64,000 nt of DNA from Ideonella margarita (GCF_038066635.1 NZ_JBBUTI010000011.1:92977-156976), one strand, 5' to 3'. Counted from the first letter of the stretch, positions 26,043 through 35,425 are shown. Notes: generated by a model not told the origin, from the sequence alone. Numbers and translations are program-made.

Positions 26043-26657
26043 TCAGTGTCCGGGGGGCACCCGGTATAGGCGGTGTTGTTCAATATAGCGCGCCACAGCA
26101 TCACCGACCAGCGGGGAAACAGGCTGTCCAGCAGCGACGCACTCACGTATCCGGGTGGCACTCAGGTCGATGCGCGGCAAAGGCAGCACCTGCATGTCAT
26201 GCGACAAGCCCGCCCAACTGGCGGGGGGCCGGGGTGTTTCACCGTCGCGGGCAGCCACGGCAAATCGCACCAGAACCCTCAATTGTGCCGCATCCCGCCA
26301 AGTGTCGAGTCGGGCGTACTGATCCTGCCCGATGATGAGCCAGGGTTTGAGGCCCGGAAACTCGGCCTGAAGCTCCCTCACGGTGTCGATCGTGTAGCTG
26401 GGGCCGGGCCGATCCAACTCGCGCTGATCCACCGTCATGCCGGGCTCTTGCCCCACCAGCAGGCGCACCATCGCCAGCCGGTCTTCAGCCGTTGCCAGCA
26501 CGCCAGCCGGCTTCTGCCACGGCGCACCAGCGGGTACCCAGCGCAGCTCGTCCAGTTGCAGCTGTTCGCGAGCCAACTGCGCCAAGGCGAGGTGCGCCAG
26601 GTGCGGCGGGTTGAAGCTGCCACCGAACAAGCCGAGGCTGAGCGGCGGCGTACTCAT
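26043..26657 (-). CDS. nadD: nicotinate-nucleotide adenylyltransferase NadD
   Basis: Adenylates nicotinate mononucleotide in NAD biosynthesis. Nucleotidyltransferase N terminus LGLFGGSFNPPHLAHLALA, with the GxFxPxHxxH ATP-binding motif, and the C-terminal ISATRIRE-like element (LSATRIRECVAAGQ). 204 aa is normal. It lies 4 nt after hemF and abuts rsfS. Confidence 0.95.
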   Translation of the reverse strand: MSTPPLSLGLFGGSFNPPHLAHLALAQLAREQLQLDELRWVPAGAPWQKPAGVLATAEDRLAMVRLLVGQEPGMTVDQRELDRPGPSYTIDTVRELQAEFPGLKPWLIIGQDQYARLDTWRDAAQLRVLVRFAVAARDGETPRPPASWAGLSHDMQVLPLPRIDLSATRIRECVAAGQPVSPLVGDAVARYIEQHRLYRVPPGH

Positions 26658-26661
26658 GGCG

Positions 26662-27588
26662 TCAGGCCGGGAAGTCGGCCCAGTCGCGCGGGCGCAGGAA
26701 GTCGGTGTAGAGCCGCGCTTCGGGCGTGCCGGGTTCCGGCTGCCAGCTGTAGCGCCAGTTCACCACCGGCGGCATCGACATCAGGATCGCCTCGGTGCGG
26801 CCGCCCGATTGCAGACCGAACAACGTGCCGCGGTCGAACACCAGGTTGAATTCGACGTAACGGCCGCGGCGGTAAGCCTGGAAATCACGCTGCGCCTCGG
26901 TGTACGGCGTGTCGCGGCGGCGCTCGGCGATCGGGAAATACGCTCCGATGAAGGCATCGCCCACGGCCCGGGTCATCGCGAAGCTCTGCTCGAATCCCAG
27001 CTCGGCGAAGTCGTCGAAGAAGATGCCGCCGATGCCGCGCGGCTCGTTGCGATGCTTCAGGAAGAAGTACTCGTCGCACCAGGCCTTGAAGCGGGGGAAC
27101 AGGGTGTCGCCGAACGGCGCCAGGGCGTCGCGGCAACTGCGGTGGAAATGCGCAGCGTCTGCCTCTTCGCCGTAGTAGGGCGTCAGGTCCATCCCGCCGC
27201 CGAACCACACCACGGGCTCGCGGCCCTCGGGCAGTGCAGCAAAGCAGCGCACGTTCATGTGCACCGTGGGCGCATGCGGGTTGCGCGGGTGGAACACCAG
27301 CGACACGCCCATGGCCTCGAACGGGGCACCTGCCAGCTCAGGCCGGTGCTGGGTGGCCGACGGCGGCAACTGCTTGCCCTTCACATGGCTGAAGTTGCAG
27401 CCGCCACGCTCGAAGAAATGGCCGTTCTCGATCAGGCGGGTGACGCCGTCGCCCTCCAGCCGGCCGCCGGGCTCACGCTGCCAGGCGTCGGTGAGGAAGG
27501 TGGAGCCGTCGAGCGCTTCCGCCGCCGCCACGATGCGCGCCTGCAGGTCGAGGAAATAGGCCCGCAGGGCCTGGGTGTCCATGCTCAT
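26662..27588 (-). CDS. hemF: oxygen-dependent coproporphyrinogen III oxidase
   Basis: Oxidative decarboxylation of coproporphyrinogen III to protoporphyrinogen IX in heme synthesis. About 308 aa. Family segments present are GVTRLIENGHFFERGGCNFS, PTVHMNVRCF, WFGGGMDLTPYY, KHRNEPRGIGGIFFDD, RRGRYVEFNLVFDRGT and the C terminus. The start is ATG 27588 or 27582; both lie just after the acyltransferase stop at 27590, so the genes are coupled. Confidence 0.96.
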   Translation of the reverse strand: MSMDTQALRAYFLDLQARIVAAAEALDGSTFLTDAWQREPGGRLEGDGVTRLIENGHFFERGGCNFSHVKGKQLPPSATQHRPELAGAPFEAMGVSLVFHPRNPHAPTVHMNVRCFAALPEGREPVVWFGGGMDLTPYYGEEADAAHFHRSCRDALAPFGDTLFPRFKAWCDEYFFLKHRNEPRGIGGIFFDDFAELGFEQSFAMTRAVGDAFIGAYFPIAERRRDTPYTEAQRDFQAYRRGRYVEFNLVFDRGTLFGLQSGGRTEAILMSMPPVVNWRYSWQPEPGTPEARLYTDFLRPRDWADFPA

Positions 27589-27589
27589 G

Positions 27590-28174
27590 TCAACCTTGTC
27601 GGATGCGGATCGGTGCCGCCTGTTCATGGCGCAAGCCGCGCACCTGCGAGAAATGCCCGGCGATCACGGCCATGTCGGCCGCCACATCGCCCGAGAGCTT
27701 CAGAAAGCTGTTCACGCGCACTTCCCGGGTGGCGTAATCAAACGCCACCAGACCCAGCGGCACTTCGGCCTGCACGGTCATTGCATAAAAGCCGCTGCGC
27801 CAGTGATCCTGGTACTTGCGCGTGCCTTCCGGCGCCAGCGCTAGCCACAAAAATTCATCGGCCTGACGGGCTGCGCGAAACCGCGCTGCCATGTCGCCCA
27901 CCACCCCACGGGCGCTGAATCGATCCACAGGAATGCCGCCCAGCCAGCGCACCCAGGCGCCGAAGACCGGCACATTGAACAGGCTGTCCTTGCCCCAGAA
28001 CGAGACCGGGATGCCGAGCGTCCACTTGGTGAGTACGCCCAGCGGGAAATCCCAGTTGGAGGTGTGCGGATAGACGATCAGCACGCCCTGGCGAGCAGGC
28101 AGGCCGTCAAATACCACCCGCCAGCCGGCCAGCCGCAAGGCGGCCCGGGCCAGCCCGCTGCCCTGAAACTTCAC
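27590..28174 (-). CDS. PlsC-like lysophospholipid/1-acylglycerol-3-phosphate acyltransferase
   Basis: Acyl-CoA/ACP-dependent acyltransferase of the PlsC superfamily. The catalytic H-x4-D motif is YPHTSNWDFP, and a second conserved motif is LALAPEGTRKY. There is no ATG at the expected place: KFQGSGLARAALRLAGW most likely follows a GTG at 28174, shortly after the purD stop; GTG at 28210 or TTG at 28189 are alternatives, and an ATG at 28303 would overlap purD by 110 nt. About 194 aa, small for PlsC but usual for this subgroup. Confidence 0.82.
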   Translation of the reverse strand: MKFQGSGLARAALRLAGWRVVFDGLPARQGVLIVYPHTSNWDFPLGVLTKWTLGIPVSFWGKDSLFNVPVFGAWVRWLGGIPVDRFSARGVVGDMAARFRAARQADEFLWLALAPEGTRKYQDHWRSGFYAMTVQAEVPLGLVAFDYATREVRVNSFLKLSGDVAADMAVIAGHFSQVRGLRHEQAAPIRIRQG

Positions 28175-28193
28175 CGGCCGGGCCGGCAACCAC

Positions 28194-29483
28194 TCAGCGC
28201 TTGATGGCACGGTAGCCAATGTCAGTGCGCCACTGCGCACCTTCAAAGTTGATGGGCGACAGCACCTCGTAGGCGCGTTGCTGCGCCGCCTTGGCCGATT
28301 CACCCAACGCGGTCACGCACAACACGCGCCCGCCGCTGGTCACGGTTTCGCCGTTCAGCGGCACCGTGCCGGCGTGGAACACCATGCTGTCTTCGGTGCC
28401 CGCAGCTTGCGCCGGCAGGCCCTTGATGGCGTCGCCCTTGCGCGGCGTGGCCGGGTAGTTGGCCGCAGCCATCACCACGCCGAGTGCGAAGCGCCGGTCC
28501 CACTGCAGCTCGACCTGGTCAAGCGTGCCGTCGGTGGCATGCAGCAGCACATCCACCAGATCGGTCTTCAGCCGCATCATGATGGGCTGGGTTTCCGGGT
28601 CACCCATGCGGGTGTTGAACTCCAGCGTCTTGACGTTGCCGTCCGGCGAAATCATCAGGCCGGCATACAGGAAGCCGGTGAACGGGATGCCGTCCTTGGC
28701 CATGCCCTGGATGGTCGGCAGGATGATCTCGTGCATCGCCTTGGCATGCACGTTCGGCGTGACCACCGGTGCGGGCGAATACGCGCCCATGCCGCCGGTG
28801 TTCGGGCCGGTGTCGCCGTCGCCGATGCGCTTGTGGTCCTGGCTGGTGGCCAGCGGCAGCACGTTCTTGCCGTCGCACAGCACGATGAAGCTGGCTTCCT
28901 CGCCCTGCAGGAATTCCTCGATCACGACGCGGGCACCGCCGGCGTTGTGAACCACGCCCAGCGTGTTGTCCTCGAGCATGAAGCGCACGGCTTCATGGGC
29001 TTCCTCCAGCGACATGGCCACGACCACGCCCTTGCCTGCCGCCAGGCCGTCGGCCTTGACGACGATGGGCGCGCCGATCTTGTCGATGTAGGCATGGGCC
29101 TGTACCGGGTCAGTGAACGTGCCGTAAGCCGCGGTGGGGATGCTGTGACGCTGCATGAAGTCCTTGGCGAAGGCCTTCGAGCTTTCCAGCTGGGCCGCTG
29201 CCTTGGTAGGACCGAAGATGCGCAGGCCGCGGGCACGGAAGATGTCGACCACGCCTTGCGACAGCGGCGCCTCCGGGCCCACCACGGTCAGGCCGACCTT
29301 GTTCGCCGCAGCGAAATCGGCCAGTGCGGCCGGGTCGGTGATGGCCAGGTTGGTCAGGCGCTTGTCCAGCGCCGTGCCGCCATTGCCGGGCGCCACGTAA
29401 ACGTGCTGCACCTTCTCGCTGGCGGCCAGTTTCCAGGCCAGGGCGTGTTCGCGGCCGCCATTGCCGATGACAAGTACGTTCAT
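28194..29483 (-). CDS. purD: phosphoribosylamine-glycine ligase PurD
   Basis: GAR synthetase, second step of purine synthesis, ATP-grasp enzyme. 429 aa. N terminus MNVLVIGNGGREHALAWKLA, ATP-grasp region APIVVKADGLAAGKGVVVA, and metal-binding segment LEFNTRMGDPETQP are all intact. The start overlaps the yebC stop by 4 nt (ATGA), indicating translational coupling. Confidence 0.97.
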   Translation of the reverse strand: MNVLVIGNGGREHALAWKLAASEKVQHVYVAPGNGGTALDKRLTNLAITDPAALADFAAANKVGLTVVGPEAPLSQGVVDIFRARGLRIFGPTKAAAQLESSKAFAKDFMQRHSIPTAAYGTFTDPVQAHAYIDKIGAPIVVKADGLAAGKGVVVAMSLEEAHEAVRFMLEDNTLGVVHNAGGARVVIEEFLQGEEASFIVLCDGKNVLPLATSQDHKRIGDGDTGPNTGGMGAYSPAPVVTPNVHAKAMHEIILPTIQGMAKDGIPFTGFLYAGLMISPDGNVKTLEFNTRMGDPETQPIMMRLKTDLVDVLLHATDGTLDQVELQWDRRFALGVVMAAANYPATPRKGDAIKGLPAQAAGTEDSMVFHAGTVPLNGETVTSGGRVLCVTALGESAKAAQQRAYEVLSPINFEGAQWRTDIGYRAIKR

Positions 29484-30205
29484 TCAGACATCTCTGCGTT
29501 GTGGAAGACGTCTTGCACGTCGTCCAGGTCTTCGATCGCATCCAGCAATTTCTGCATGCGCACGGTGTCTTCACCCGCCAGCTCGATGCTGTTTTCCGGG
29601 CGCATCGTCACTTCGGCCATTTCCGGCTTCAGGCCGGCGGCTTCCAGGGCGTTCTTCACGGCCTCGAAATCGGGGGCGGGCGTCAGCACCTCGATGGAGC
29701 CGTCTTCGCCGGTCACCACGTCATCAGCGCCGGCTTCCAGCGCCACTTCCATGACCTTGTCTTCCGAGGTGCCCGGGGCGAACAGCAGCTGGCCGCAATG
29801 CTTGAACTGGAAAGCCACCGAGCCTTCGGTGCCCAGGTTGCCGCCGTACTTGCTGAAGGCGTGGCGCACATCGGCCACGGTGCGCACGCGGTTGTCGGTC
29901 ATGCAGTCGACGATGATGGCCGCGCCGCCGATGCCGTAGCCCTCGTAGCGGATCTCTTCGTAGTTCACGCCTTCGAGGTTGCCGGTGGCCTTGTCGATGT
30001 TGCGCTTGACGGTATCCACCGGCAGGTTCACCGCCTTGGCCTTTTCAACAGCCAGGCGCAGACGCGGGTTGGTGGCCGTGTCGCCACCGCCCAGGCGGGC
30101 CGCCACCATGATTTCGCGGATCACCCGCGTCCAGGCCTTGCCACGCTTTTCGTCTTGCCGGCCCTTGCGGTGTTGGATATTGGCCCATTTGGAATGACCA
30201 GCCAT
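29480..30205 (-). CDS. yebC: YebC/PmpR-family DNA-binding regulatory/translation factor
   Basis: Conserved 241-aa protein beginning MAGHSKWANIQHRKGRQD. The family is annotated as a transcriptional regulator, and some members act in translation. The ATG at 30205 follows a strong Shine-Dalgarno (CAGGAG, 9-10 nt upstream on the minus strand). The C-terminal acidic segment and central GYGIGGAAIIVDCMTDN motif are intact. It heads the nine-gene leftward run that ends at rng and diverges from the HerA-like ATPase. Confidence 0.94.
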   Translation of the reverse strand: MAGHSKWANIQHRKGRQDEKRGKAWTRVIREIMVAARLGGGDTATNPRLRLAVEKAKAVNLPVDTVKRNIDKATGNLEGVNYEEIRYEGYGIGGAAIIVDCMTDNRVRTVADVRHAFSKYGGNLGTEGSVAFQFKHCGQLLFAPGTSEDKVMEVALEAGADDVVTGEDGSIEVLTPAPDFEAVKNALEAAGLKPEMAEVTMRPENSIELAGEDTVRMQKLLDAIEDLDDVQDVFHNAEMSE

Positions 30206-30329
30206 GGCTTTTTTCTCCTGTGCCCGGTGCGGCCCTTGCCGCGCTCCGAGGGGGTTCGATTTCTGGATAGACTCTGATTTTACTTGGGGCGCCCTGTCTG
30301 CCCCGTGACCCTCGAAAGGATCTTTCTCC

Positions 30330-31895
30330 ATGGCCGAGCCCATCCTGGTCGCCAAGCACGGTGACATCGAGTGCCACCTGCTGCCCGCACTGGCCAACCG
30401 CCACGGCCTGATCACCGGCGCCACGGGCACCGGCAAGACCATCACGCTGCAGACCCTGGCCGAGAGTTTTTCGAAGATCGGCGTGCCGGTGTTCATGGCC
30501 GACGTCAAGGGCGACCTGACCGGCATCACCCAGACCGGCAGCATCAGCCCCAAGCTGGCCGGCATCCTGGCTGAGCGCGGCCTGGAAGCCCCCACCGCCA
30601 TCGCCTGCCCCGCCACCTTGTGGGACGTCTTCGGCGAAACCGGCCACCCGGTGCGCGCCACCGTGTCTGACATGGGCCCGCTGCTGCTGGCCCGCATGCT
30701 GGCCCTGAACGAAACCCAGGCCGGCGTGCTGAGCCTGGTGTTCAAGGTGGCCGACGACAACGGCCTGGCCCTGCTCGACCTGAAAGATCTGCGCGCGATG
30801 CTGCAGTTCGTCGGCGAAAACGCCAGCCAGTTCACCACCGAATACGGCAATGTGGGCGCTGCCAGCGTCGGCGCCATCCAGCGTGGCCTGCTGCAGATTG
30901 AAGAGCAAGGCGGCGACAAGTTCTTCGGCGAGCCGATGCTGAACATCGCCGACTTCATGCAGACCGTCGACGGCCAGGGTGTGGTGAACGTGCTGTCGGC
31001 CGACAAGCTGATGAACGCGCCGCGGCTCTACGCCACCTTCCTGCTGTGGATGCTGTCGGAGCTGTTCGAGACCCTGCCCGAGGTGGGCGACCTGGAAAAG
31101 CCGAAGCTGGTGTTCTTCTTCGACGAGGCCCACCTGCTGTTCAAGGACGCGCCCGCCGCGCTGGTCGAGCGCATCGAGCTGGTCGTGCGCCTGGTGCGCT
31201 CGAAGGGCGTCGGCGTCTATTTCGTCACCCAGAACCCGCTGGACGTGCCCGACAGCGTGCTGGGCCAGCTGGGCAACCGGGTGCAGCATGCCCTGCGCGC
31301 CTTCACCCCGCGTGACCAGAAAGCCGTCAAGTCGGCCGCTGAAACCATGCGCGCCAAGCCGGGCCTGGACATCGGTACCGCCATCACCGAACTCGGCGTC
31401 GGTGAGGCCCTGGTCAGCTTTCTCGATGAAAAGGGCCGCCCCAGCATCACCGAGCGCGTGTTCGTGGTGCCACCGGGCAGCCAGATCGGGCCGATCAGCC
31501 CGGCCCAGCGCCAGCAGCTGCAACAAACCTCGCTGGTGGCGGGCGTGTACGAAAAGGCCGTCGACCGTGAATCGGCCTATGAAAAGCTCAAGGGCCGTGC
31601 AGCCACGGGCGGCGACGCTGCCGGCGGCCTGGCTGCCGAAGCCACCCGTGCCACGCAAGGCGGTGCCGCTGACGCCGCACAAGGCGCGGCAGAAGAAGCC
31701 GGCGGCGGCCTGATGGGCGGCTTGAACGACCTGCTGTTCGGCACCACCGGCCCGCGCGGCGCCAAGCACGACGGCCTGGCCCAGATGATGGCCAAGTCTG
31801 CGGTACGCACCGTGGGCACCGCCGTGGGTCGGGAGATCATCCGCGGCGTGCTGGGCAGCATTCTGGGCGGCAGCGCCACCAAGCGGCGTCGTTGA
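30330..31895 (+). CDS. DUF853 / HerA-like P-loop ATPase (YjgR family)
   Basis: A 521-aa ATPase of the HerA/FtsK-type superfamily. Walker A ITGATGTGKTIT is near residue 30, Walker B LVFFFDEAHLLF near 260, followed by a sensor/arginine-finger segment (GVGVYFVTQNPLDVPDSVLGQLGNR split). The C-terminal 110 residues are Ala/Gly-rich and end in a basic KRRR. The cellular role of the family is not established; DNA processing or translocation is inferred only from the fold. Stands alone, divergent from yebC. Confidence 0.9.
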   Translation: MAEPILVAKHGDIECHLLPALANRHGLITGATGTGKTITLQTLAESFSKIGVPVFMADVKGDLTGITQTGSISPKLAGILAERGLEAPTAIACPATLWDVFGETGHPVRATVSDMGPLLLARMLALNETQAGVLSLVFKVADDNGLALLDLKDLRAMLQFVGENASQFTTEYGNVGAASVGAIQRGLLQIEEQGGDKFFGEPMLNIADFMQTVDGQGVVNVLSADKLMNAPRLYATFLLWMLSELFETLPEVGDLEKPKLVFFFDEAHLLFKDAPAALVERIELVVRLVRSKGVGVYFVTQNPLDVPDSVLGQLGNRVQHALRAFTPRDQKAVKSAAETMRAKPGLDIGTAITELGVGEALVSFLDEKGRPSITERVFVVPPGSQIGPISPAQRQQLQQTSLVAGVYEKAVDRESAYEKLKGRAATGGDAAGGLAAEATRATQGGAADAAQGAAEEAGGGLMGGLNDLLFGTTGPRGAKHDGLAQMMAKSAVRTVGTAVGREIIRGVLGSILGGSATKRRR

Positions 31896-32008
31896 TTCGC
31901 GCCGGCTGGCTGCAGCTGGCGCTGCCCATGGGCACGCCGTCGCAACCCACTGGGCCGCTGGAGGCGCGGCGGCGACCATGGCGGCACTGACTCAACGGAG
32001 CCACCGAC

Positions 32009-32428
32009 ATGCAAGCCGCCTCTCTCGCCGCCCTGCCCCCGGCCATCATCATTCACCTGACCTTCGCCACCGGCGGCCTGCTGCTGGGGCCAATGGCGTT
32101 GTGGGCCCGCAAGGGCTCACGCCTGCACCGCGCGGCAGGTTATGTGTGGCTCACCATGATGTTCAGTGCGGCCACCAGCAGCCTGTTCATCCGTGACTTC
32201 CGGCTGCCCAATGTGTGGGGCTACACGCCCATCCACCTGCTGAGCCTGCTCACCTTCGCGGGCATTGCCGGCGGCATCTGGCACATCGTCAACGGACGGG
32301 TGTCTGCGCATCGCAAAACCATGCAGCAGCTGTACTTCGGGGCGTGCGTTGGGGCGGGGGTCTTCACCTTGCTGCCCGGCCGCTTTCTGGGCCACCTGCT
32401 GTGGCACCATCTGCTGGGCCTGACGTGA
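32009..32428 (+). CDS. DUF2306-type small integral membrane protein
   Basis: 139-aa protein with four hydrophobic helices (about 7-30, 43-62, 70-92, 106-130). His residues line the helices (AIIIHLTF, HLLSLLTFAG, IWHIVNG, AHRKTMQQLYFGA), as in DUF2306 proteins, which resemble small heme- or quinone-linked membrane proteins. Function unknown. Its stop is 50 nt before the LytS-like kinase start, so the three genes may form an operon. Confidence 0.75.
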   Translation: MQAASLAALPPAIIIHLTFATGGLLLGPMALWARKGSRLHRAAGYVWLTMMFSAATSSLFIRDFRLPNVWGYTPIHLLSLLTFAGIAGGIWHIVNGRVSAHRKTMQQLYFGACVGAGVFTLLPGRFLGHLLWHHLLGLT

Positions 32429-32478
32429 ACACCGCTGTGCAAGACACCCCCCACCACACCCCCAAACGCAACAACGCC

Positions 32479-33570
32479 ATGACCACCGCGCAGCCCGTCC
32501 GGCCGCGTCGCTTCGTGGCGTCGCTGCTGGGCACCCAGGTGCTGTGCCTGGTGATTGCCGGCATGTTCTGGCTGTCAGGCCACAACTTCCAGATCTCGCT
32601 GGTTTACTCGCTGCTGATCGGCAACTTCACCCATGTCTTCGTGCATGTGGGCCGCTTCGGGGTGGCGCACCTGCTGATGCAGCGTTGGCCGGGCCGCTGG
32701 CCTGAACTGCAGCAAGGCTGGCCGGGCTGGGGCTTCATGCTGCCGGTGCTGGTGGTGAGCGTGACGGCAGCGTACCTGCTGGGCCTGCTGCTGGCCGGCT
32801 GGTTGACGGGGGTGAACAGCCCCATGCCCTGGCAACGGCAAGGTGGGCCGTGGCTGGTGATCTTTGCCATCTCGATGGCGCCAGCCGTGGGCGGCACGCT
32901 GTTTTTTTATACCCGCAGTCGCCTGGCTGCTGCCGAGGCGCAGGCCGAGCAGGCCGCGCGGCTGGTCGCACAAACCCAGTTGAAGCTGCTGGAAAGCCAG
33001 CTGGAACCGCACATGCTGTTCAACACGCTGGCCAACCTGCGCGCGCTGATCGGGGTTGACCCCGAACGCGCGCAGGCCATGCTTGACCGGCTGATCGACT
33101 ACCTGCGCGCCACCCTGCGCGCCAGCCGGGCCGAATGGCACCCCTTGTCTGCCGAGTTCGAGCGACTGCAGGATTACCTCGCCCTGATGAAGGTGCGCAT
33201 GGGTGATCGGCTTCAGGTGAGCCTGAACCTGCCTGATGAGCTGGCGAGTTGGCCCGTGCCGCCGCTGCTGCTGCAGCCGCTGGTTGAAAACGCCATCAAG
33301 CACGGCCTGGAAACCCGCCGCGGGGTGGGCGAGCTGAACATCAGCGCCGAGCTCGACGGCAACAAGTTGAAATTGCGCGTGGCTGACAACGGCGCGGGCT
33401 TTGATGCCGATGCCGCCAGCCGCACCACCGGGGGCTTCGGCCTGACCCAGGTGCGTGAACGTCTGGCCACGATGTACGGCCCGGCGGCGCAGCTGGACAT
33501 CGGCCCCGCGCCTGCCGGCGGCACCATCGCCGAAGTCACCTTGCCGCCCCGGACGGCTGCTCAGCACTGA
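32479..33570 (+). CDS. LytS/AlgZ-family sensor histidine kinase
   Basis: Membrane histidine kinase of 363 aa with about four TM helices (roughly 12-32, 40-60, 82-108, 121-141) and no extracellular domain. The His_kinase domain has the phospho-acceptor in QLEPHMLFNTLANLRAL. The HATPase has LLQPLVENAIKHGLE (N box), VADNGAGFD and GGFGLTQVRERL. The partner is the LytTR regulator 32 nt downstream. Start ATG 32479 is chosen; a GTG at 32425 overlapping the previous stop is possible. Confidence 0.9.
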   Translation: MTTAQPVRPRRFVASLLGTQVLCLVIAGMFWLSGHNFQISLVYSLLIGNFTHVFVHVGRFGVAHLLMQRWPGRWPELQQGWPGWGFMLPVLVVSVTAAYLLGLLLAGWLTGVNSPMPWQRQGGPWLVIFAISMAPAVGGTLFFYTRSRLAAAEAQAEQAARLVAQTQLKLLESQLEPHMLFNTLANLRALIGVDPERAQAMLDRLIDYLRATLRASRAEWHPLSAEFERLQDYLALMKVRMGDRLQVSLNLPDELASWPVPPLLLQPLVENAIKHGLETRRGVGELNISAELDGNKLKLRVADNGAGFDADAASRTTGGFGLTQVRERLATMYGPAAQLDIGPAPAGGTIAEVTLPPRTAAQH

Positions 33571-33602
33571 ACCGTCCCCGATCACTCGACGCCCCATCCA
33601 GC

Positions 33603-34478
33603 ATGACTGCCCTGCCCACCGCCCTGATCGCCGAAGACGAACACCTGCTGGCGCAGGCACTGAAGGCCGAACTGGCGCGCTGCTGGCCGGAGTTGCAGGT
33701 GAGGCACCACGCCCAGGACGGCGACGAAGCGGTGGAGATGGCCCTGGACGCTTTGCCCGACGTGCTGTTCCTCGACATCCGCATGCCGGGCCGCACCGGG
33801 CTGGAGGCCGCGCAGGCCGTGGTGGAAGACTGGCCAGAGGGACGCACGCTGCCACTCATCGTGTTCGTGACAGCCTACGACCAGTACGCGCTGCAGGCGT
33901 TTGAATCCTGTGCCGTGGATTACCTGCTCAAACCCGTGCAGCCTGCCCGCCTGGCGGCCACCTGCAAGCGGCTGCAGGGCCTGCTGGGTGCGCGGCAAGC
34001 GCCGGGGGCAGATGCGGCAACGCTGCGCAGCGCGGCGGGCTCATCTGGGCAGACCACCGAGCCCGCGCAAGACATGCTGTCGCAATTGCGGCAGCTGCTG
34101 GCCGCCAGCGCTGGCAGCGGCGAGTTGCTCAGCCCTGCCCGGGCAGCGCCCCTGACGCTGCTTCAATGCGCCGGCACCAGCGGCAACGTGGTGCACATGG
34201 TGCCGGTCGAGGAGGTGGTGTTCCTGGAGGCCGCCGACAAGTACGTGCGGGTGATCACCGCCACGCAAGAGCACCTGATTCGCACCTCACTGCGCGAGTT
34301 GCTGCCGCAGCTCGATGCCAACCAGTTCTGGCAGGTGCACCGCGGCACCATCGTGCAAGCCCGGGCGATCGAGCGCGCGGTTCGTGACGAGCAGGGCAAG
34401 GTGCAGTTGCACCTGCGGCAACGGCCTGAAGTGCTGGCCGTCAGTCGCCTTTACGCGCCCCGCTTCAAGGGCATGTGA
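33603..34478 (+). CDS. LytTR-family response regulator (AlgR/LytR-like)
   Basis: Response regulator of 291 aa. The receiver domain (5-120) has the acidic pair EDE, phospho-acceptor Asp in VLFLDIRMPGRTG, Thr/Lys switch residues in FVTAYDQ and LLKPVQP. A linker rich in Ala/Gln is followed by a C-terminal LytTR DNA-binding domain (about 190-288: VVFLEAADKYVRVIT, FWQVHRGTIVQARAI). Works with the adjacent kinase. Target genes are not evident. Confidence 0.92.
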   Translation: MTALPTALIAEDEHLLAQALKAELARCWPELQVRHHAQDGDEAVEMALDALPDVLFLDIRMPGRTGLEAAQAVVEDWPEGRTLPLIVFVTAYDQYALQAFESCAVDYLLKPVQPARLAATCKRLQGLLGARQAPGADAATLRSAAGSSGQTTEPAQDMLSQLRQLLAASAGSGELLSPARAAPLTLLQCAGTSGNVVHMVPVEEVVFLEAADKYVRVITATQEHLIRTSLRELLPQLDANQFWQVHRGTIVQARAIERAVRDEQGKVQLHLRQRPEVLAVSRLYAPRFKGM

Positions 34479-34883
34479 TCAGCGGCGCCAGCCGCGGTCA
34501 GCCCAGCCGTCGCCGTCGCGGTCGTATCCGCGGTGGTGATGATGGTGGTGCCCCCAGGGGCGAACCACCACCGGCGCCGGGTAAATCACCCGCGGCGGCA
34601 CATAAACCACTGGCGAGGCATGGTAGACCGGGCGCGGCGCATACACCGGCGCCGGCACGTAAACAGGGGCCGGATAAGCCTGGTACACCGGCGCCGGTGC
34701 ATAAACCGGCGCTGGCGTGTAGATCGGCGCCCGACCGCCCGAGATGACAGTGCCCACCTGGGCGCCCCCACCGATCGGGGCATTGATGCCGACCGACCAG
34801 CTCACGCCGCCGGCGTGGGCCGGGGCGGCCAGCACAGCGGCCAACAAGGTGGATGCAGCAAGAGCAAGCGCACGACGGGTCAT
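34479..34883 (-). CDS. small secreted Pro/Tyr-rich protein with VYAPAP repeats and natural His6
   Basis: 134-aa protein of unknown function. A Sec signal peptide (cleavage near PAHAGG) is followed by a short conserved beta-like segment (VSWSVGINAPIGG). Then come about six tandem PAPVYxP-type repeats (residues 52-90) and a C terminus with six consecutive His. The end reads YDRDGDGWADRGWRR, an EF-hand-like DxDxDG loop. It looks like an exported, cell-surface or periplasmic metal-binding protein (inference). Its stop touches the response-regulator stop, so the two genes converge. Confidence 0.75.
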   Translation of the reverse strand: MTRRALALAASTLLAAVLAAPAHAGGVSWSVGINAPIGGGAQVGTVISGGRAPIYTPAPVYAPAPVYQAYPAPVYVPAPVYAPRPVYHASPVVYVPPRVIYPAPVVVRPWGHHHHHHRGYDRDGDGWADRGWRR

Positions 34884-34990
34884 GGAGTCACCTCGAAACT
34901 GTCTTCAGTGCCCACACAACGCGGCAGCCCACCCCTGTGGTTGACCGGGTCGGGAGCGAATTGCAAGCAGTGGTGACAGGCCTGGCGACG

Positions 34991-35425
34991 TCAGGGCCGC
35001 GCGAATTCCTCGAGCTCCGCCGCCCGATCAGCCGTCATCGTGACAAACGTCTGGCTGGCCATGCTCGCGCCAAAGCTGCCGGACATCGTGCTGCTCACGT
35101 ATCGAGTGTTGTCGGCTCGGAATTTCAGCCACGAACGCTGCGCCTCGAGCAGCGCCTTCTTGCCCCCGGCGTCGAGATCTGCCATGAGCGCCTTGTAGGC
35201 CTCGTTCAGGCGCACGTCCTGCCGACGGCCCTCTTTCTCCAGGCAGTCCAGCGTGGCCGCTGACTGCGAGTTGGCCTTCGTGGTGCAGGCTGCGTAGGCT
35301 GGCGACAGGTTCCGGTCCCAGGACTGGGCCGACGCGGTCGACATCGCCAACGCACCCATCAGCGCCAGCACGGCAGCGATGCGAGGGGTAACAGTCAGAA
35401 CAGCCATGGCATGCAGACTCATCAA
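34991..35425 (-). CDS. LprI/DUF1311-family secreted protein
   Basis: 144-aa exported protein. After a signal peptide (about 1-33, ending STASAQS) comes the DUF1311 domain with conserved cysteines (YAACTTKANSQ, ATLDCLEKEG) and the motif LNEAYKALMADLDAGGKKAL followed by AQRSWLKFRADN. The family includes the lysozyme inhibitor LprI of mycobacteria, but many members have no known activity. Start is uncertain (35425, 35422 or 35407). Confidence 0.82.
   Translation of the reverse strand: MMSLHAMAVLTVTPRIAAVLALMGALAMSTASAQSWDRNLSPAYAACTTKANSQSAATLDCLEKEGRRQDVRLNEAYKALMADLDAGGKKALLEAQRSWLKFRADNTRYVSSTMSGSFGASMASQTFVTMTADRAAELEEFARP

Noticed and set aside
28175..28303. ATG 28303 as start of the acyltransferase
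   Set aside because: It would overlap purD by 110 nt and give a non-homologous leader; a GTG shortly after the purD stop gives the family-like N terminus.
30045..31979. Antisense frames of up to 644 codons opposite the HerA-like gene and yebC upstream region
   Set aside because: No homologous motifs, and they overlap two well-supported genes.
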